DNA from: Bacillota bacterium
GTDB lineage: Bacteria > Bacillota > Clostridia > Peptostreptococcales > Anaerovoracaceae
DNA length: 18,667 bases
Assembly: GCA_016287035.1 (NCBI GenBank)
Contig: JAEEVI010000041.1
Coordinates: forward strand, 1 to 18,667
Direction of reading: 5' to 3'
Shown: in pieces, positions 15,415 through 18,667 of the stretch
How the letters are laid out: each line of letters opens with the position of its first letter
Position numbering within the stretch: the first letter of the stretch is position 1
Position numbers and translations under genes: made by a program
The notes under the pieces: generated by a model
Database searches by the model: none
What the model was told of the DNA's origin: nothing
Seen by the model: the letters and a program-made list of their open reading frames with translations, nothing else

Positions 15415-16004
15415 AGATCTCCAGAGCGGAGTTCCTCACTTCCGCCGCGGGGAAGAAGAGCTATCCCGACGAGAGCCTCCCGGAGATCGCTTTCGCGGGG
15501 CGCTCCAACGTCGGAAAGTCTTCGCTCATAAATCTTCTCGCGGGCCGTCAGGCTCTTGCGAAGGTGAGCGGAAGCCCCGGCAAGACGCGCCTGATCAATT
15601 TCTTCGACGTCGACGGAGCCTGGAGGATCGTCGATCTTCCGGGCTACGGCTACGCAAAGGTCCCGAGATCGATGTCCAGGGACTGGGGACGCATGATGGA
15701 GGATTACCTCTCGTCGCGCCCGAACCTCCGCAAGGTCGTCCAGCTCGTCGACTGCCGTCACGAACCGACCGCGCAGGACGTGCAGATGTACGAATATCTG
15801 CGCTACTACGGACTTTCCGGCATCGTCGCCGCGACGAAGGCCGATAAGTTGTCAAAAAACGAGCTTTCAAGGAGTCTGGCGGTAATCCGCAGGACGCTCG
15901 GGCTTACGGAGGAGGACTCTCTGATACCCGTCTCGGCTCTTAAGAAGACGGGCGCGGACGAGCTTCTCTCAGAGATCAGCAGGTACATTGGACCGGAGGC
16001 ATAA
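15411..16004 (+). CDS. engB: Ribosome biogenesis GTPase EngB/YsxC
   Basis: This 197-residue small GTPase is needed for assembly of the large ribosomal subunit in Bacillota. G motifs are in order: G1 GRSNVGKS (30-37), G3 DLPGYGYAKV (75-84), G4 TKAD (142-145), G5 VSALKKTG near 168-175. The switch segment SGSPGKTRLINFF (53-65) is typical of EngB. The start codon overlaps the lon stop (ATGA), with GGAGGT 6 nt upstream inside lon. A longer open frame upstream in lon is not used: the family begins near MKISRAEFLTSA. Linkage after lon is the standard Bacillota arrangement (lonA-ysxC). Confidence 0.96.
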   Translation: MKISRAEFLTSAAGKKSYPDESLPEIAFAGRSNVGKSSLINLLAGRQALAKVSGSPGKTRLINFFDVDGAWRIVDLPGYGYAKVPRSMSRDWGRMMEDYLSSRPNLRKVVQLVDCRHEPTAQDVQMYEYLRYYGLSGIVAATKADKLSKNELSRSLAVIRRTLGLTEEDSLIPVSALKKTGADELLSEISRYIGPEA

Positions 16005-16538
16005 ATGGCTGAAAAGAAATACGATCTGTCGGAGATACTGCTCACGCAGGAGCAGATAGCCGCGCGCGTCGCGGAGCTCGGCGCTCAGATAACCCGCGAT
16101 TACGCGGGAAAGGACGTGCTGCTCATCGGTATCCTTAAGGGGTCCGTTCCGTTCATGGTGGACATCATGAGAAAGATCGATCTCGACGTGGAGATAGATT
16201 TCATGTCCGTCTCGAGCTACGGCGGTTCGACCAAGTCCAGCGGCGTCGTCCGCATACTTAAGGATCTGGACTCCGATATCCGCGACAAGAACGTCATTAT
16301 AATAGAAGACATAATGGATTCGGGGCTCACGCTCGCGTATCTCAAGGGCTACCTGCTCAAGCGCGAACCTGCTTCGCTCAGGATATGCACGCTTTTGGAC
16401 AAGCCGTCGCGCAGGACGGCGGACATAAAGGCGGACTATATCGGCTTTGAGGTCGAGGATAAGTTCATCGTCGGCTACGGCCTCGACATCGACCAGAAGT
16501 ACAGGAATCTCCCGTACATCTCCTGGGTAAAGGAATGA
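16005..16538 (+). CDS. hpt: Hypoxanthine phosphoribosyltransferase
   Basis: This 177-residue purine salvage enzyme converts hypoxanthine (often guanine) and PRPP to IMP (GMP). It shows LKGS (44-47), SSYGGSTKSSGVV (70-82), the PRPP-binding segment VIIIEDIMDSGLTL (97-110), and VGYGLDIDQKYRNLPYI (156-172), all typical of bacterial HPRT. The ATG follows the engB stop without a gap, and GGAGG lies about 7 nt upstream. The gene is co-transcribed with the protease/GTPase operon, and a weak stem-loop follows. It is usual-sized and intact. Its link to the purine-like catabolic island upstream is only positional. Confidence 0.95.
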   Translation: MAEKKYDLSEILLTQEQIAARVAELGAQITRDYAGKDVLLIGILKGSVPFMVDIMRKIDLDVEIDFMSVSSYGGSTKSSGVVRILKDLDSDIRDKNVIIIEDIMDSGLTLAYLKGYLLKREPASLRICTLLDKPSRRTADIKADYIGFEVEDKFIVGYGLDIDQKYRNLPYISWVKE

Positions 16539-16546
16539 CGCTCCAA

Positions 16547-16571
16547 CTGCGCGAAATTCTTTTACGCGCAG
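16547..16571 (+). repeat. GC-rich stem-loop after hpt, possible weak terminator
   Basis: CTGCGCG (16547-16553) and CGCGCAG (16565-16571) pair perfectly around an 11-nt AT-rich loop, 8 nt after the hpt stop. No T-run follows, so termination would be inefficient, or the hairpin protects the 3' end of the upstream message. The pduL unit may be partly read through from hpt. Confidence 0.4.
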
Positions 16572-16613
16572 CGGCGTTTATGCGTTAAAATGGTAACAAG
16601 GCGGAAGACCGCC
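16561..16613 (+). promoter_or_regulatory. Possible pduL promoter and leader hairpin
   Basis: TTTACG (16561-16566) and TAAAAT (16586-16591) form a possible promoter, with a long 19-nt spacer. Downstream, GGCGG (16600-16604) and CCGCC (16609-16613) form a small hairpin, followed 7-8 nt later by the pduL ribosome site AAGGAGG. The -10 is the best AT-rich box in this 95-nt gap, but the promoter is weakly supported. Confidence 0.3.
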
Positions 16614-16633
16614 GTCATATAAGGAGGATAAAA

Positions 16634-17203
16634 ATGGCTTATACTGTACCCGTAGGGATTTCCAACAAGCACGTTCACCTCTCCCAGGCAGACCTCGAGG
16701 TCCTGTTCGGAGAAGGCTACCAGCTCACGAAGAAGAAGGATCTCGTCCAGCCCGGACAGTTCGCTGCCGAAGAGCAGGTCGAAGTCGTAGGACCCAAGAG
16801 CAGCGCTAAGATGAGGATACTCGGACCTGTCCGCGCCGAATCCCAGATCGAGATCTCCGCGACGGACGCCAGAACGATGGGCTTCAAGGCTCCCGTAAGA
16901 GAGAGCGGCAAGCTCGACGGCACTCCCGGCTGCAAGATCATCGGACCGAAGGGCGAGCTCGAGCTCCAGAAGGGCGTCATCATCGCTCTGCGCCACATCC
17001 ATCTCAGCGCCGAGCAGGCTGCCGAAGCAGGCGTCGTCGACAAGCAGATGGTAAGCGTAAAGATCGAAGGAGACAGAGGTCTTATATTCAATAACGTGCT
17101 CATCCGCAGCGGAAGCGCTCACACGCGCGAGATGCACGTTGACACGGACGAGGGCAATGCCGCGGGACTTGCGAACGATGTCGAAGTCGAGATCATTAAA
17201 TAA
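16634..17203 (+). CDS. pduL: PduL-type phosphate propanoyl/acetyltransferase
   Basis: This 189-residue enzyme interconverts acyl-CoA plus phosphate and acyl-phosphate plus CoA. It belongs to the PduL family, unrelated to the classical Pta. The zinc-site histidines and signatures are clear: SNKHVHLS (10-17; His13, His15), LRHIHLS (119-125; His121, His123), and HTREMHVDTDEGNAAG (163-178). Many PduLs are packed into microcompartments through an N-terminal encapsulation helix of about 20 residues. Here the catalytic fold starts almost at residue 5, so the enzyme is probably cytosolic. AAGGAGG lies 6 nt before the ATG. The next gene, deoC, begins inside its last codons. A role in making acetyl-phosphate for ATP by fermentation is the likely use; propanoyl-CoA is also possible. 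Confidence 0.93.
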   Translation: MAYTVPVGISNKHVHLSQADLEVLFGEGYQLTKKKDLVQPGQFAAEEQVEVVGPKSSAKMRILGPVRAESQIEISATDARTMGFKAPVRESGKLDGTPGCKIIGPKGELELQKGVIIALRHIHLSAEQAAEAGVVDKQMVSVKIEGDRGLIFNNVLIRSGSAHTREMHVDTDEGNAAGLANDVEVEIIK

Positions 17204-17852
17204 GTATATAGACCATACGAATCTGAGCGCACAGGCAGGGCCGGACGATATCCGCCTCCTCTGCGCTCAGGCGCGTCAATGGGACTTTTTCGCCGTATGC
17301 GTCAATTCGCGCTTCGTCGGATTCGCCAAGCGCGAGCTCGCCGGCAGCGACGTAAAGGTGGCCGCCGTGGTCGGCTTTCCTCTCGGCGCCATGAGCACGG
17401 AGGCAAAGGTCGCGGAGACGGAGTACTGCTGCGCCAGCGGCGCCGACGAGATCGACATGGTCATGGCCGTGGGGATGCTCAAGGCCGGATACACGGACGA
17501 CGTGCGCGGCGATATCGCGGCGGTCGTCGAATGCGCTGCTTCGCACGGAGCGATAGTCAAGGTCATCCTGGAGACGTGCTGCCTGACGGACGACGAGATC
17601 GTCCTGGCGTGCCGCATATGCGAACAGGCCGGAGCAGCTTTCGTCAAGACGTCTACCGGCTTCGGGAGCGGCGGCGCGACGGAACACGCCGTCAGGCTCA
17701 TGAGGTCCAGCGTCGGCCCGTCCGTAAAGGTAAAGGCATCCGGCGGCATACGCAGCCGCAAGGCGGCGGAGGAGATGATATCCGCGGGCGCCGACAGGAT
17801 AGGAACGTCATCCGGCGTCGCGATCTGCGCGGAGGTCCTTTGCGATGAGTAG
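17178..17852 (+). CDS. deoC: Deoxyribose-phosphate aldolase
   Basis: This 224-residue class I aldolase splits 2-deoxyribose-5-phosphate into acetaldehyde and glyceraldehyde-3-phosphate. It shows NKYIDHTNL (8-16), GFPLGAMSTEAKVAE (66-80), Asp93 in DEIDMVMAVG, the Schiff-base Lys157 in FVKTSTGFGSGGA, and Lys186 in KVKASGGIRS. These correspond to Asp102, Lys167 and Lys201 of the E. coli enzyme. The ATG at 17178 gives the family's N-terminus; a frame opening at 17139 would add 13 unlikely residues. It overlaps pduL by 26 nt without a strong ribosome site, so translation probably depends on pduL. It also overlaps the next gene by 8 nt. Together they suggest use of deoxynucleoside sugars. Confidence 0.94.
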   Translation: MSKSRSLNKYIDHTNLSAQAGPDDIRLLCAQARQWDFFAVCVNSRFVGFAKRELAGSDVKVAAVVGFPLGAMSTEAKVAETEYCCASGADEIDMVMAVGMLKAGYTDDVRGDIAAVVECAASHGAIVKVILETCCLTDDEIVLACRICEQAGAAFVKTSTGFGSGGATEHAVRLMRSSVGPSVKVKASGGIRSRKAAEEMISAGADRIGTSSGVAICAEVLCDE

Positions 17853-18531
17853 AGCTCTGATCGCCGACGGCGCGGTATGCGCGCTGCTCGTCCTTTTCGC
17901 GCTCTTTAAGGCGCGGAAGGGCTTTTACGCCTGCGCGGTACCGCTCGCGGCGCTGATCCTTGCGCTCGTCGGATCCTCGTATATAACGTCTGCCGCGGCG
18001 GAACCTCTCGCCGAATTCGTATACCCGGCGTTCGAGAGCCGGATACTCAGCAGGATCGATCTCGAAGAGATCTCAAATGGGATCGGGGATCTGTCGCTGC
18101 TCGACGAGGGCAGGGCGCCGAAGATCATAGGATCGATAAAGGACGATATGCCGGACTGGGTCTGGAACGCGGCCATCAAGCTCGATGCCGCGGGCAAACT
18201 GAAGGAAGGGCTCGCCGCCCTCACTCACGGAGCGGGCGACACCGCCTCGGCCGCGGCCAAAGCCGTCCTCGCGACTTTTGTGCGGCTGTTCCTGCGCATA
18301 GTCTCGTTCATCATCCTGTACCTGCTTATAAGGATGCTTCTTAAGGGCCTGGGCATATTGAGCGGGCTTCCCGTCATAAAGCAGATCGACTGGATCGGTG
18401 GCTTCGTCCTGGGACTGGCGGAGGGAGCTATACTGCTCTGGATCGCCGTATGGGCGCTGAGCTGCACCGAGCTCATCCCTGTAAAAGATCTCGCGGAGGG
18501 GACGAGGATCCTTTCGCGGTTCATCGGCTGA
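17845..18531 (+). CDS. CvpA-like integral membrane protein
   Basis: This 228-residue protein has about four predicted membrane spans: residues 5-21, 28-48, 143-166 and 183-205. A polar, probably extracytoplasmic segment of ~95 residues lies between the second and third spans. The segment LPVIKQIDWIGGFVLGLAEG (175-194) resembles the CvpA family's conserved L-P-x-I-x-x-x-(D/N)-x-x-x-G-x-x-x-G-x-x-x-G pattern. CvpA proteins are linked to colicin V production in E. coli and to envelope integrity elsewhere; their biochemical role is unknown. The ATG overlaps the deoC stop by 8 nt. It is the last gene before a strong terminator. Family assignment is moderate and no function is claimed. Confidence 0.7.
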   Translation: MSRALIADGAVCALLVLFALFKARKGFYACAVPLAALILALVGSSYITSAAAEPLAEFVYPAFESRILSRIDLEEISNGIGDLSLLDEGRAPKIIGSIKDDMPDWVWNAAIKLDAAGKLKEGLAALTHGAGDTASAAAKAVLATFVRLFLRIVSFIILYLLIRMLLKGLGILSGLPVIKQIDWIGGFVLGLAEGAILLWIAVWALSCTELIPVKDLAEGTRILSRFIG

Positions 18532-18551
18532 CGAAGGATACGAACGCTTTT

Positions 18552-18609
18552 CCTGCGGGCTTCGAGACGGCGCGTCCATGCGCTCCGAAGCCCGCAGGTC
18601 TTCGTTTTT
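18552..18609 (+). terminator. Rho-independent terminator of the pduL-deoC-cvpA unit
   Basis: CCTGCGGGCTTCG (18552-18564) and CGAAGCCCGCAGG (18586-18598) form a perfect 13-bp stem with a 21-nt loop that can pair further internally. TCTTCGTTTTT follows, giving the T-tract. It starts 21 nt after the last stop. Confidence 0.88.
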
Positions 18610-18629
18610 GGAAGTACTTTCCACCCGCG

Positions 18630-18667
18630 AAAAATAAGCTAAAAAAAGCGAAAAAAGTAGTTGACAA
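18630..18667 (+). promoter_or_regulatory. Start of a strong promoter cut by the window edge
   Basis: A perfect TTGACA lies at 18661-18666, one base before the window ends. Upstream are three A-tracts (18630-18634, 18641-18647, 18651-18656) spaced about 10-12 bp, resembling an UP element or curved DNA. The -10 box is outside the window. This pattern is common before highly expressed genes, including rRNA and tRNA operons. The downstream gene is unknown. Confidence 0.5.

Overview
The window looks like a chromosomal piece of a GC-rich anaerobic member of the Bacillota, probably class Clostridia. The basis is the gene order trigger factor, clpP, clpX, lon, engB (ysxC), strong AGGAGG-type ribosome binding sites, and sigma-A-like promoters. 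I cannot place it more finely. Codon style (frequent ATA, AGG and AGA next to GC-rich codons) looks the same throughout by eye, so I see no clear sign of recent transfer.

Region 1 (1-8996) is a catabolic island for a cyclic nitrogen compound. On the minus strand are a PucR/CdaR-type regulator and, beyond it, a creatininase-family hydrolase cut by the window edge. Diverging on the plus strand is one operon: an NCS1 nucleobase/allantoin/hydantoin permease, an allantoinase/hydantoinase-like enzyme, a classical SDR dehydrogenase, an extended SDR (epimerase/dehydratase type), an amidohydrolase-2 family hydrolase, and a second allantoinase-like enzyme. A strong stem-loop terminator closes it. The divergent intergenic region has one recognisable promoter in each direction and two copies of a 17-bp imperfect palindrome, TTGTGCAAnnnGCAyAA, the best operator candidate. 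Four different metal-hydrolase genes plus two NAD(P)-type oxidoreductases do not match a textbook allantoin, creatinine or pyrimidine pathway. This is the most interesting part of the window.

Region 2 (9021-9764) is a lone minus-strand CYTH-domain (triphosphate tunnel) protein. Its promoter lies back-to-back with a near-consensus promoter for the next operon.

Region 3 (9729-16538) is a housekeeping protein-quality operon: trigger factor, ClpP, ClpX, Lon, the ribosome-assembly GTPase EngB, and hypoxanthine phosphoribosyltransferase. Several junctions overlap or abut, indicating translational coupling.

Region 4 (16561-18609) holds a PduL-type phosphotransacylase, deoxyribose-phosphate aldolase and a CvpA-like membrane protein, all overlapping, ending in a strong terminator. 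PduL and DeoC could jointly carry acetaldehyde from deoxyribose toward acetyl-phosphate if an aldehyde dehydrogenase exists elsewhere. The window ends in helically spaced A-tracts followed by a perfect TTGACA, which looks like the start of a strong promoter for an unseen downstream unit.
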